From NCBI GenBank assembly GCA_964569695.1, contig CAZMUA010000012.1, forward strand, positions 37,579 through 101,578: 64,000 nucleotides of DNA. The letters are read 5' to 3'. The DNA comes from UBA8106 sp964569695 (GTDB taxonomy: Bacteria; Acidobacteriota; Vicinamibacteria; Vicinamibacterales; UBA823). How positions within the stretch are numbered: position 1 is the first letter of the stretch; every line of letters starts with the position of its first letter. Positions 25,194-34,801 of the stretch are shown here, piece after piece. The position numbers were made by a program, and so were the translations under genes. The notes under the pieces were generated by a model, which was given only the letters and a program-made list of their open reading frames with translations, did not search any database and was not told the origin of the DNA.

Positions 25194-26189
25194 CTACAGA
25201 CAACACGAAGGACTCGGCAGGTCCAGCATTGTATGAAGGCCTGGCGAAGCTTCGATGACTTTCGGAATTGAATTCACGGCCATCGACGCAGTAGCAATGT
25301 CACCGTGCACACCGCCACTTATCTTCATTGCAATTTTAGGTGAACCAGTAATGCTAACGGAGTCATATGATTCCGGAGCACCGAGATAGGCTTCCATATG
25401 CAATTTGATCGCCACCCGTCCGGCCCGATAGCCTACTCCATCTTGCAAGATTCCACAGACGTATCCTGGTCGAACAGTAAGGAACTTACTGGTTATACGT
25501 TTACTGGCAATTTTAGGTTTTATCGTATCGGTCACCCTGTCGATTTTCCACCCAAGAGCATCAGCAATCATTGAAATTGATTCCGCCAATCCAACATGTC
25601 GAACTGTGCCCTCTAAAACCTTCGCTCGAAACTCTGCTCTAGTCAGACCGCAACCAATCTTCTTCTGAAAGGGCAAGCGTCGAGTGCTCGCATCCTGAAT
25701 CCGATTAACTCGTATGCGATCAACTCGCTCGCAAACTCCAGTCAAAGATATCGGTAGAGCATCCATCGTGAATCCCGGGTTAACTCCCGTGCCCAAGACT
25801 GCCACTTTAGATCGCTTCGCTAACCGATCAATACGACGTGCATACCTAACATTTGCGGTGACCGGATAGGACAACTCTTCAGACGTCGAAACTATCGGCA
25901 ATTTAACTCTGAGAATCGTCTCAATCTGCGTCGTTACCTGCTTTAGCGACGAACTCGTGCACAAAACGACCGCGTCAGCCTTCACTCGATTACAGGTGGA
26001 ACCTATGTCGGGATCAACCGTAACACCGAGTCGACTCCCAACCCCAGCTAATAATCCAACGTCGTGGCCAATTTTTGATGGATCAATGTCAACGGCTCCT
26101 ACCACCTTAAAGCCTGATCGCGCGACCATTTGCCCAAGAACAGCGTTTCCAATCGGCCCGAGACCGACTTGTATCACACGAATCGACAT
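25194..26189 (-). CDS. DapB-like NAD(P)-dependent dehydrogenase
   Basis: About 331 residues. An N-terminal Rossmann fold (IQVGLGPIGNAVLGQ, about 5-19) is followed by AVDIDPSKIGHDVG and, later, VLGTGVNPGFTMDALP. These match the family of dihydrodipicolinate-reductase-like enzymes that includes 2,4-diaminopentanoate dehydrogenase, which is longer than true DapB (about 250-270). The ATG at 26189 has GGAG nine bases upstream; a longer start at 26225 adds 12 residues. Paired with the DapA-like aldolase, it suggests a catabolic route for an amino acid such as a hydroxyproline or lysine derivative. That is inference. Confidence 0.78.
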   Translation of the reverse strand: MSIRVIQVGLGPIGNAVLGQMVARSGFKVVGAVDIDPSKIGHDVGLLAGVGSRLGVTVDPDIGSTCNRVKADAVVLCTSSSLKQVTTQIETILRVKLPIVSTSEELSYPVTANVRYARRIDRLAKRSKVAVLGTGVNPGFTMDALPISLTGVCERVDRIRVNRIQDASTRRLPFQKKIGCGLTRAEFRAKVLEGTVRHVGLAESISMIADALGWKIDRVTDTIKPKIASKRITSKFLTVRPGYVCGILQDGVGYRAGRVAIKLHMEAYLGAPESYDSVSITGSPKIAMKISGGVHGDIATASMAVNSIPKVIEASPGLHTMLDLPSPSCCL

Positions 26190-26368
26190 TAACTGTTTCT
26201 CCCAAGCTTGTACGTGAACGCACAAAGCATATTGCTACAGTATTATTTAAAATTACTATTATACGTTGATCGACTAAATTCTGGCCTTACCCGAGTTCTG
26301 TTATTGAGAATGGTGTAGCATGCCTCAAGGTTGATCGCTCGTATAAGGGGGCACGAAGGAGACTTTCA

Positions 26369-28468
26369 ATGAAGCGCCTCAGTTTAATGATATTTGGCAT
26401 GCTGTTCGCCATGATTACTCTGGTAGAGGCAGGTTTAGATATCGAAGACCCTAATGTTAGGCATTCCAGTTCAGAATTACTCCAACCAGTCTCCCCTGCG
26501 GACTCACAGCATGAACCAGTGAATAGATTGCTCCTAACATCACCGACTGGTCGATACTCTGCTCGAAACGCGAACTATGACATCGATGTCCGTCTGGATC
26601 CCGACACCCACATGCTGGAAGGCCGAGAACTACTAACGTGGCGTAACGACTCTATACGAGCCACCTCGGAACTACAGTTTCATTTGTACTACAACGCTTG
26701 GAAAAACACGAAGTCGACGTGGATGCGAGAGTACCTGCTAGCACGAGGTGAGGTTTTTCTTTCTAGACCACCAGAAGACTGGGGATGGATTACCGTAACA
26801 AAGATTGAACTTCCAGCAACGGAGAATACGGCTGCCATTAATCTGACGGGTAACGCTCGTTACATTGCTCCAGACGACGGCAATGAGAATGATGAAACTG
26901 TTTTGTCGGTGCTGCTACCGGACCAAGTGGAGCCCGGTGAAACGCTCCAAGTGGAAATTGAATGGAAGTCAAAAATTCCACGAACATTTTCTCGAACTGG
27001 AGTGGTCGGAGATTTCTTTTTTATTGCTCAATGGTTTCCAAAAATTGGCGTTCTAGAAACTTCTGGCTGGAACTGCCATCAATTTCATGTAGGGACAGAA
27101 TTCTATGCTGATTACGGCGTGTACGACGTTCGTCTCACCGTACCAAAAGGTTGGATAGTCGGCGCAACAGGAGTCAGGCAACGCTTGGAAAATAACAGTG
27201 ACGGAACAAGTACACACCAATATGTACAAAAAGATGTTCATGACTTTGCGTGGACCACGAGTCCAAATTTAATTGAGCGAATTGAACGTTTTGAACACGA
27301 GAGTTTACCTGACGTCGAAATGCGCCTACTGCTGCAACCCGAGCACGAGGGCCAAGCGGAACGCCACTTCAGAGCCACGCGTGCTACTCTGACGCGGTAC
27401 GGCGAGTGGTTCGGCGCCTATCCTTACACCCAACTCACGATAGTGGATCCCGCATGGCGGAGTGGCGCGGGCGGGATGGAATACCCAACCTTGTTTACTG
27501 CGGGAACGTCTTGGCTTGCACCAAGCAAGGTAACCCGACCTGAAGGCGTTACCATTCACGAAGCTGGTCATCAGTTTTGGTACGGGTTGATCGGCAACAA
27601 TGAATTTGAATATGCCTGGCTGGATGAAGGGCTCAATACATTTTCCACCGCTAAGGCAATTGAGACAGAAGGCTTACCTAATTATCATTCTGCGCGTTAT
27701 TTTGGAGGCTTCCTTCCTTACGTCTTTAATGATATTCCACGCTCTAGGGCCACAGATGGTAACCGTCTAAGTGGCTATCGCGCTGCGGCTCGTTCAGACG
27801 CTCAATCGACGCCGACCTTCCAATACTGGCCAGGCACTGGCGGTGCGATCTCATACAACAAGACAGCATTGTGGTTGCACACTCTTGAACGCCATCTCGG
27901 TTGGGAGAATGTTCAGAAAATACTTTCAACTTTTTTTTCCGAATTTAAATTCAGACACCCACTACCTCAAGATTTTTTTGCCACGGCAAATGAAGTTGCA
28001 AATGTGGACCTAGACTGGTTTTTCGATCAGGTGCATCGAAGCTCGAATGTGTTCGATTACGGCATCCAACAGATAGGAAGCCGGCCTCAGGGTAGTCGTG
28101 GCTTTTCAGGAGATCAAGAGCCGATATTCACTGATCGCCGTGATAATGAGCAGTTTCAGACGGATGTAGTGGTACGTCGATATGGTGAAGCAATCTTTCC
28201 GGTTGATATCTTAGTAACGTTTACGAACGGTGAAGAAGTGCGAGAGACATGGGATGGAGTAGCACGATGGAAACTCTTCACTTATGACCGTGCCGCACAA
28301 ATCTTACAGGCCGAAGTCGATCCGGATTCCATTTTACTTCTAGATCTGAACCGAACGAACAACAGTAAAACCATGAAACCCATGACAAACATCGCCACTA
28401 CCAAATGGATGCTCAAATGGATGACCTGGCTGCAAGATGTAATGCTTACTTATGCGTTCTTTGTGTAA
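26369..28468 (+). CDS. M1 family zinc metallopeptidase, secreted
   Basis: 699 residues with a signal peptide (about 1-21). The M1 zinc site is complete: HEAGH (397-401) and Glu420 in YAWLDEGLNTF, i.e. HExxH-x18-E. The exopeptidase-type loop reads GAGGMEYP instead of the canonical GAMEN, upstream at about 368-375. The N-terminal part (about 60-300) is the beta-sandwich of the M1 fold. It probably degrades peptides in the periplasm or outside the cell. The ATG is preceded by GAAGGAG seven bases upstream, a strong site. It is followed by a membrane protein and nadE on the same strand. Confidence 0.9.
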   Translation: MKRLSLMIFGMLFAMITLVEAGLDIEDPNVRHSSSELLQPVSPADSQHEPVNRLLLTSPTGRYSARNANYDIDVRLDPDTHMLEGRELLTWRNDSIRATSELQFHLYYNAWKNTKSTWMREYLLARGEVFLSRPPEDWGWITVTKIELPATENTAAINLTGNARYIAPDDGNENDETVLSVLLPDQVEPGETLQVEIEWKSKIPRTFSRTGVVGDFFFIAQWFPKIGVLETSGWNCHQFHVGTEFYADYGVYDVRLTVPKGWIVGATGVRQRLENNSDGTSTHQYVQKDVHDFAWTTSPNLIERIERFEHESLPDVEMRLLLQPEHEGQAERHFRATRATLTRYGEWFGAYPYTQLTIVDPAWRSGAGGMEYPTLFTAGTSWLAPSKVTRPEGVTIHEAGHQFWYGLIGNNEFEYAWLDEGLNTFSTAKAIETEGLPNYHSARYFGGFLPYVFNDIPRSRATDGNRLSGYRAAARSDAQSTPTFQYWPGTGGAISYNKTALWLHTLERHLGWENVQKILSTFFSEFKFRHPLPQDFFATANEVANVDLDWFFDQVHRSSNVFDYGIQQIGSRPQGSRGFSGDQEPIFTDRRDNEQFQTDVVVRRYGEAIFPVDILVTFTNGEEVRETWDGVARWKLFTYDRAAQILQAEVDPDSILLLDLNRTNNSKTMKPMTNIATTKWMLKWMTWLQDVMLTYAFFV

Positions 28469-28511
28469 GTGAGAAATAATCACGAAGAGACAAACAACGA
28501 TACACAAAATT

Positions 28512-29531
28512 ATGACGATTACCCAAGTGTTCCACGACGGCATTCAGCGGGTCAAAGCAGCGCCGGTCATTTTAATCGGGATTTTTCTGACGACCCTGAT
28601 CCTAGCCCTTCCACAAGGACTTATCCTGCGTGACATGCTACGTACGCATCTGGGAGATAGTTTGGCGGCCGAAGCTGTTGCAACTGGTGTCAACTTCAAC
28701 TGGTGGCAAGAGTTTAGCGCCCAAGCAAAAGGTCTTGGCGCCACCTTCTCTCCAACAATCATAGGATTTGCTGCCGTACTCAATAATATTAGCGACTTAC
28801 TCGATAATCGATCGCTGGCGACTGCCGTCGCAGGCATAACTGTAATCTATCTGGCAGTGTGGACTTTCCTTCTTGGAGGCACACTGGATCGTTATGCTCG
28901 CAATAGACCCATCAGAACTGCCGGTTTCTTTGCAGCAGCAGGTATATATTTTTTCAGATTTTTGAGGCTGGCAATCATAAACTTGGCAATCTATGCATTC
29001 ATGATGGGCGTCGTGCATAGTTGGCTATTCGACAATCTTTACGAAGGGTGGATACGAGATCTCAACGAGGAACGGACGGCCTTTTTTCTACGAACACTAC
29101 TGTACGTCGTATTTGTCTCAGGTCTTGTGATCTGCAACATAGTATTGGACTACGCCAAGATTCGAACCGTGGTTGAAGACCGTCGCAGTATGATCGGTGC
29201 CACACTGGCCGGATTTCGTTTCGTTGTAAGACATGCCCGCCGTGTTATTGGTCTGTACTTCCTAAATTCCTTGGTTTTCATTGGGATATTAGCAAGTTAT
29301 GCCATCTTCGCACCCAGTGTTGGTGGTGTAGGGGGCTCAATGTGGTGGGGGTTTTTAATTAGCCAAGCATACATACTGGCTCGCCTATGGATTAAACTCG
29401 TCTTTCTCTCGAGCCAGACGTGTTTATTCCAAGCGGAACTTGCTCATGCTGGATACACAGCGGCGCCGTTACCGATCGCACCAGACTCCCCTGCTGCGGA
29501 AGCTATCGCCGGGAAAACACCCCGCCAATAA
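28512..29531 (+). CDS. Multi-pass membrane protein of unknown function
   Basis: 339 residues with about six predicted membrane segments (near 20-38, 75-90, 110-128, 145-170, 190-210 and 250-290). The first is followed by a long, presumably periplasmic, segment with a WWQEF motif. No catalytic motif is visible and I do not recognise the family. It starts 43 bases after the M1 peptidase and ends 12 bases before nadE. The C-terminus is a soluble tail rich in Ala and Pro. Confidence 0.75.
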   Translation: MTITQVFHDGIQRVKAAPVILIGIFLTTLILALPQGLILRDMLRTHLGDSLAAEAVATGVNFNWWQEFSAQAKGLGATFSPTIIGFAAVLNNISDLLDNRSLATAVAGITVIYLAVWTFLLGGTLDRYARNRPIRTAGFFAAAGIYFFRFLRLAIINLAIYAFMMGVVHSWLFDNLYEGWIRDLNEERTAFFLRTLLYVVFVSGLVICNIVLDYAKIRTVVEDRRSMIGATLAGFRFVVRHARRVIGLYFLNSLVFIGILASYAIFAPSVGGVGGSMWWGFLISQAYILARLWIKLVFLSSQTCLFQAELAHAGYTAAPLPIAPDSPAAEAIAGKTPRQ

Positions 29532-29543
29532 GATGAGAAAACG

Positions 29544-30284
29544 ATGAGCACTGATGCTGACAAGATTGCCGCCTGGATAAAACAACAAGTAGTGGCATCC
29601 GCTGCCGATGGACTTGTCGTGGGACTAAGTGGCGGAATCGATTCTGCAGTCGTTGCGCGACTATGCCAAATCGCCATGCCTAATAATATTCTTGGGGTTC
29701 TTTTGCCTTGTCACAGCGATCCTCAAGACGAAGCTGACGCCAATCTCGTTGCGCAGCACTTTAAGTTACCGACAATCACCATAGAACTTGAGAAAAGTTA
29801 TGATGCTCTCCTTAAGCAACTCCAGGGAGCCCTTGCATCTCAGACCGACGGCAGCAGAATGCCTGAAGCGAATCTAAAACCTCGTCTACGCATGACTTCA
29901 CTTTATTTCGTGGCCAACACTTTTAACTACCTTGTTGCTGGTACCGGAAATCGAAGTGAACTTGAGATTGGATATTTCACTAAATACGGCGACGGTGGCG
30001 TAGACATGCTACCGCTCGGCAATCTATTCAAGGATCAGGTGCGGACGTTGGCCCGTGAACTTGATATCCCAACTCCAATCATCGAAAAAGCACCGAGTGC
30101 TGGACTCTGGCTCGGCCAAACTGATGAAAACGAAATGGGCTTCTCCTACGCAGATCTAGAGTTGTATCTGCGTGAGAACTCGAATAAATTACCGGGCGAA
30201 TTGACGTCTCGTATCGAACATTTGATGCGATCAAGTGCACACAAACGGGCCCTCCCGCCACGGCCCCCAGAAGTTGACGAATAA
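29544..30284 (+). CDS. nadE: NAD(+) synthase, ammonia-dependent type
   Basis: 246 residues. It amidates deamido-NAD. The PP-loop ATPase motif SGGIDSAV (about 30-37) is followed by LVAGTGNRSELEIGYFTKYGDGGVD (here in the family sense), PLGNLFKDQVR and the diagnostic KAPSAGLWLGQTDENEMG. No glutaminase domain is present, so ammonia, or a separate amidotransferase, should be the nitrogen donor. It works with nadD (15372). It follows the membrane protein by 12 bases and converges with tkt, 16 bases away. Confidence 0.95.
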   Translation: MSTDADKIAAWIKQQVVASAADGLVVGLSGGIDSAVVARLCQIAMPNNILGVLLPCHSDPQDEADANLVAQHFKLPTITIELEKSYDALLKQLQGALASQTDGSRMPEANLKPRLRMTSLYFVANTFNYLVAGTGNRSELEIGYFTKYGDGGVDMLPLGNLFKDQVRTLARELDIPTPIIEKAPSAGLWLGQTDENEMGFSYADLELYLRENSNKLPGELTSRIEHLMRSSAHKRALPPRPPEVDE

Positions 30285-30300
30285 AACTTTGGGTAGTGAG

Positions 30301-32178
30301 TTACGATGTCGGAGAATCGATAAGTCGTCGTACCGTAGCAACTATGTGCGTCGTGGAGATGCCATAACGATCAAATAATTCATCAGGTTGTCCACTTCTT
30401 GGAATATCCTTTACAGCCAAACGGTGGACTTGAATCCCGAGAGCGCTCACTGCTGCACTGACAGCATCGCCAAGGCCACCATTAACATAGTGATCCTCGA
30501 CTGTAATGAGGGCGTTACCGGTTTGACGAGCTGAGTCAACTAAAGTCGCGACATCGACAGGTTCAATCGAATACGCATCAATTACACGGATCGGAGTCCC
30601 GGCCTCCAAAAGTTCATCGCTGGCCTTCAGGGCTTCAAATACGGTTATTCCCGCGGCAACGATCGTGGCCACAGCCAATGGCGCGTCTCGTATCACCTTA
30701 GAGCCGCCAATCTCGAATTTCTCATCGGCGCCATAAATTACAGGGGTTGCAGGGCGAGTCGTTCTGATATAAACCATGCCCTTATGAGCCGCCGCTGCCA
30801 TAACGAGTCGCTCGGTACTCATCGCATCACAGGGATACAGCACTGTGCAATTAGGCACCGCACGCATCATTGCAAGATCCTCGAGCGCCATTTGTGATGG
30901 TCCGTCTTCGCCAATTGACACACCGGCATGCGAACCAGCAAGTTTTATATTCAAGTTACTAATACCCGCCATACGAATAAAATCATAGGCACGCGATAAG
31001 AAACATGCGAACGTGGAAGGAAATGGAATGGCACCTCGGCTAGCAAGTCCCATAGCGGCACCAACCATCGCCTGTTCAGCAATGAAAGTTTGATAAAAAC
31101 GAGCGCCGTGCGCTTCCTCGAAAGCGTTACTGAATGTCGAGTTGCTCACATCCGCATCGAGCGCAACGACTCTCTGATCAACGGCTCCCAGAGTCGCAAG
31201 TGCGCTCCCGTAGGCCTTTCGTGTCGCCACCTTGGCATCAACGTCGTACTGCGGCGTTAGGACGTTCGCGTCATTCGCAGGTTGCACCGTCTCGGTAGGC
31301 AACGCGGCTGGTGAAGGAATCTTCGGAGTGACTAATCCAGCTGTCAACCGTGCTTCAAGTTCCGCAACGGCACGATCAGCTTGTTCTCCTTTCTTGAGTG
31401 CCTTACCGTGCCAGTTGTCAAGACCCTCAAATATTGACACTCCTTTACCTTTCAGCGTACGAGCCACAATCATCGTGGGACGATTCTTGGTTCGGCGAGC
31501 CTCTTCTAATGCATTAAGAAGCGCGCCAATATCATGCCCGTCCACGACAATGGCATGCCAGCCAAAAGCAATCCATCGTTTCGCATACTCATCAACATCG
31601 TGACCCCATTGAGTCTGACGGCTTTGACCCAACGCGTTCACATCGGTCACGGCACATAATGAGTCAAGCTTGTGATGTGCCCCAACCTGTGCGGCTTCCC
31701 ATACTGATCCTTCCGCTGATTCTCCATCCCCAATCAGCGCGTAAGTCCGATAATCCGAATTAATTCGCCTCGCATTCAGAGCAATGCCTACTGCGGCACA
31801 AATACCCTGCCCTAACGAACCTGTCGCTACATCGACGAATGGTAACCGTGGAGTTGGATGCCCCTCAAGGTCGGAATCGATACAGCGAAGCTTCGTTAAT
31901 TCTTCACGAGAGATTACGCCAGCTTCAGCCCATGCAGCGTACAACAATGGGGCTGCATGTCCTTTCGACATCACAAATCGATCATTTCCAGAATGTTGTG
32001 GATTCTGCGGATCAAACCGCATCTCGCCAAAAAACAAAGTCGCCACGATGTCCGCTGCGGAACAACAACTGGTCGGATGACCGCTACCAGCCTCACTCGT
32101 AGAACGAATGGAGTCAATGCGAAGCCGTGTGGCAATATTTTGCAAAGTAGGAACTAGAGAAGCACTATCGACCGACAC
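30301..32178 (-). CDS. tkt: Transketolase
   Basis: 625 residues in one chain. The thiamine diphosphate domain has the GDGES motif (150-154) ending in an Asn-containing VTDVNALGQ. The pyrimidine domain (about 310-470) includes AEQAMVGAAMGLASRG and the C-terminal domain follows. At about 625 residues, with a linker around 285-305, it resembles the 'transketolase 1-like' animal-type group rather than the Escherichia coli form. It acts in the pentose phosphate pathway. The GTG start is supported by GGAGG six bases upstream. It reads left, divergent from the DUF4149 gene. Confidence 0.93.
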   Translation of the reverse strand: MSVDSASLVPTLQNIATRLRIDSIRSTSEAGSGHPTSCCSAADIVATLFFGEMRFDPQNPQHSGNDRFVMSKGHAAPLLYAAWAEAGVISREELTKLRCIDSDLEGHPTPRLPFVDVATGSLGQGICAAVGIALNARRINSDYRTYALIGDGESAEGSVWEAAQVGAHHKLDSLCAVTDVNALGQSRQTQWGHDVDEYAKRWIAFGWHAIVVDGHDIGALLNALEEARRTKNRPTMIVARTLKGKGVSIFEGLDNWHGKALKKGEQADRAVAELEARLTAGLVTPKIPSPAALPTETVQPANDANVLTPQYDVDAKVATRKAYGSALATLGAVDQRVVALDADVSNSTFSNAFEEAHGARFYQTFIAEQAMVGAAMGLASRGAIPFPSTFACFLSRAYDFIRMAGISNLNIKLAGSHAGVSIGEDGPSQMALEDLAMMRAVPNCTVLYPCDAMSTERLVMAAAAHKGMVYIRTTRPATPVIYGADEKFEIGGSKVIRDAPLAVATIVAAGITVFEALKASDELLEAGTPIRVIDAYSIEPVDVATLVDSARQTGNALITVEDHYVNGGLGDAVSAAVSALGIQVHRLAVKDIPRSGQPDELFDRYGISTTHIVATVRRLIDSPTS

Positions 32179-32331
32179 ACCTCACCTCCAAAACAGTAGT
32201 CTAGACTTCACACACCATATCGTAGTACTCAAACAACTCAACTGTACACTACGCAGCTAGTATCTTCTCGCTAAGATCATTCTGAGTCAGGAACAGCCTG
32301 TTTACTCGGGCCAGTCAATTATAATAGGGTC

Positions 32332-32820
32332 ATGCTTTTCTTACGCTATATGTACGTTTTAATGCTTGCTGTGTGGCTTGGAGGCATGATTATCCTGGGA
32401 ACGCTGGCAGCTCCAGCAACGTTCGACACACTCCAAGCGCGAAACCCCTCTGACGGCCGTGTAGCTGCAGGTGCTGTCTTTGGTGAAATGTTAAAACGGT
32501 TTCATCGGGTGAGCTATGTGGCAGGAATGATTATGATTGCGTCCCTGATTGGTATGGCCGCCCTGGGACAACGCCCAACAGATTTCGGCATCCGTTTGGG
32601 CCTGTTGTCGATCATGCTGCTACTGAGCCTGGGTTCTGGAATGGTGGTGACGGAACGTATCGAAAAATTACAGCAAGCCACTGCTGGGCCGATCAGCGCA
32701 CTGCCCAGCGATGACCCAAGACGACAACGCTTCGGGCAATTGCATGGCCTGTCGAATCTCCTGATGATGCTGAACGTCGCAGGAGGATTGGCACTTGTCT
32801 ATTGGGAAGCAAAAGGCTGA
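32332..32820 (+). CDS. DUF4149 (TMEM205-like) membrane protein
   Basis: 162 residues with four membrane segments (about 5-27, 63-80, 86-104 and 140-158). The N-terminal RYMYVLMLAVWLGGMIILGTLAAP and the later GEMLKRFHRVSYVAG and RRQRFGQLHGLSNLL segments match the DUF4149 family, whose function is unknown. It has an N-in topology by charge. It is followed by an acyltransferase gene 52 bases on. Confidence 0.8.
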   Translation: MLFLRYMYVLMLAVWLGGMIILGTLAAPATFDTLQARNPSDGRVAAGAVFGEMLKRFHRVSYVAGMIMIASLIGMAALGQRPTDFGIRLGLLSIMLLLSLGSGMVVTERIEKLQQATAGPISALPSDDPRRQRFGQLHGLSNLLMMLNVAGGLALVYWEAKG

Positions 32821-32872
32821 ACAGGAACTTGCGCGCACCAAGGTGTTGTCGAGCCCATGATATAGTGCCTTC

Positions 32873-34000
32873 GTGATAGTTGACGAGGTCACCCAAGCTG
32901 TTCTTTCTCGGGACGAAATTGTACGCTACCTGCGCGAGTCCCATGAAAGCGATAAGTCTGACCCCAGAGAACGAATTCACGCCTATCTTGAAGAACTGCG
33001 AACCATCCAGCGATATCCGTTCTATCGTGCTCTTAAACATCCGCTGTACCCGATATTCAGAAAACTAGAGTTGCGTCCAGAACACGTGGATATTCCAGTA
33101 GCAGCCACGCGTAAGGGTCGAGTTATCTATGCGTCGAATCATAAAAGTCATCTCGACTATTTAGTGGAACCAGTGGTGCTCGACGACCACGGTATTCGTC
33201 CACCAATTATCGCAGCCGGTATCAATCTGTTTGGTGGTGCATTAGGTTTACTGCATCGCCACATCACAGGAGCCATGCCCGTTCGACGTAATACCAAAGA
33301 TCCTGCGTACTTGGTGACGCTAAAGGCTTACGTCGCTGAACTGCTACAACGGCATGATCTCTTAGTTTATCTTGAGGGCGGTCGTTCATATAACGGTGCT
33401 ATGAAATCACCAAAGACAGGACTACTCCATGCGGCTCTGCAGGCAGATCGCGAGAATCTGACTGTCGTACCAGTCGCGGTAGCTTATGATCTCGTACTCG
33501 AAGATCAAGTACTAGCCAAACAAGGAACGAAACGCTCTCAACGTCGGTTTACTCGTGAGTTAGCTGAAATGGTTCGTTACGGTGTGGGGTATCACTCACG
33601 TGCCTTTGTCACCTTTGGATCTCCAATGACGTTACATGAATGGAATCCAGGATCGCGTCGATCAGTCATGGATTTGGCCAAACTGATTGGTGAGAAAATA
33701 GGTAAGTTGCACAAAGTACTGCCGACCGCACTCCTAGCAGCAGCGCTTCGGCCCTCTATGTTAAAAAACGATTTAATTGATCGAATCGATGGACTCTTGG
33801 ACGAGTTGCGTCAAGTAGACGCGAATTTGTCAGTAGCGAGTGGTGCCGAAGTCCTAGAACAGGCAACTGAACCACTAGCCACACGAGGCATCATCGTGGT
33901 TGAACACGATCGTTATCGAGTGCGTGAGCGCACTGTTCTCCGTTATTACGCGAGAACCATCAAGCATCTGCTCTCGCCAACAGGACATGTCACACATTGA
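32873..34000 (+). CDS. Glycerol-3-phosphate acyltransferase-like (PlsB-type) protein
   Basis: 375 residues. Acyltransferase block I reads NHKSHLDYLV (His90 and Asp95), block III YLEGGRSYNG (about 167-176) and block IV VVPVAVAYD (198-206). The H-x-S-H-x-D-Y form and the EGGRS context are those of PlsB/GPAT-type enzymes rather than PlsC. It is only half the length of Escherichia coli PlsB, lacking its N-terminal region. It should acylate the glycerol backbone at the start of phospholipid synthesis. The start is GTG at 32873. Confidence 0.82.
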   Translation: MIVDEVTQAVLSRDEIVRYLRESHESDKSDPRERIHAYLEELRTIQRYPFYRALKHPLYPIFRKLELRPEHVDIPVAATRKGRVIYASNHKSHLDYLVEPVVLDDHGIRPPIIAAGINLFGGALGLLHRHITGAMPVRRNTKDPAYLVTLKAYVAELLQRHDLLVYLEGGRSYNGAMKSPKTGLLHAALQADRENLTVVPVAVAYDLVLEDQVLAKQGTKRSQRRFTRELAEMVRYGVGYHSRAFVTFGSPMTLHEWNPGSRRSVMDLAKLIGEKIGKLHKVLPTALLAAALRPSMLKNDLIDRIDGLLDELRQVDANLSVASGAEVLEQATEPLATRGIIVVEHDRYRVRERTVLRYYARTIKHLLSPTGHVTH

Positions 34001-34044
34001 AGCCGAGTCGATCCATTCCCCATCACGTCTGATATGATTCCTGC

Positions 34045-34788
34045 ATGCCGCAGATAGATAAAGCGGCGCCTGCGCCGTCGCTCACGGATCTCAGTCGGGC
34101 TCTAAAGACTCCATTTGTCCCTATTTCAGCAGATTGGTTTCTAATGGGTAGCGCGACCGGACAGGCGGACGAACGCCCACTACACCATGTTTGGGTCAAT
34201 GCATTCGAGATGGCTGTGTATCCCGTTACGCGGGCACAGTATAAAGAGTTTCTGCAATCATCTAAGCATCAGCCATTGCCTCGGGACTGGCACAATCCGC
34301 TCTTCACAAGTCCAGACCAGCCGGTCGTCGGTGTGAATTGGTACGATGCGTGTGCTTACTGCAGATGGTGTTCGACAACGGAGGGAATAGTCAGACTTCC
34401 AACTGAAGCGGAGTGGGAACGTGCGGCACGGGGTGGACATCAAGCTCGCGAGTATCCCTGGGGTGATTCAATACCTGACTGGGTACCAATGACCGGGCGT
34501 GGTCCGATCCAGGCCCCATGGACTGTCGCCCATGGTGAACCGAACGATTTCGGCCTTTATGGAATCGCAACAAACATCCACGAATGGTGCGCTGATTGGT
34601 ACTCGGGTGATTTCTATGCAACTTCTCCAGCATTTAATCCAGCAGGTGCATCAACTGGTAAGCGACGAGCCTCAAGAGGCGGTGCGTGGCGACATGCTCA
34701 AACCATCAGCCGAACGGCCGCGCGCAGTCGACTCGATCCCTTATTTCGGTACACGGATTATGGGTTTCGTATTGTGAGAACCATCTAA
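34045..34788 (+). CDS. SUMF1/EgtB-fold (formylglycine-generating enzyme-like) protein
   Basis: 247 residues in the FGE-sulfatase fold: WFLMGS near 32-37, AVYPVTRAQYKEFL, PVVGVNWYDACAYCRWC, the highly conserved LPTEAEWERAARGG, and GGAWRHAQ at the end. The C-terminal segment that carries the catalytic cysteine pair in true formylglycine-generating enzymes reads RGGAWRHAQTISRTAARSR here, without cysteines, so it is probably not a sulfatase activator. No sulfatase gene is nearby. Its function is open. It is soluble, without a signal peptide, and 14 bases ahead of cca. Confidence 0.8.
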   Translation: MPQIDKAAPAPSLTDLSRALKTPFVPISADWFLMGSATGQADERPLHHVWVNAFEMAVYPVTRAQYKEFLQSSKHQPLPRDWHNPLFTSPDQPVVGVNWYDACAYCRWCSTTEGIVRLPTEAEWERAARGGHQAREYPWGDSIPDWVPMTGRGPIQAPWTVAHGEPNDFGLYGIATNIHEWCADWYSGDFYATSPAFNPAGASTGKRRASRGGAWRHAQTISRTAARSRLDPLFRYTDYGFRIVRTI

Positions 34789-34801
34789 CCGGTCACATAA
34801 C

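Noticed and set aside
28469..28511. Terminator after the M1 peptidase
   Set aside because: No stem with a T-run is visible; the membrane protein gene follows too closely.
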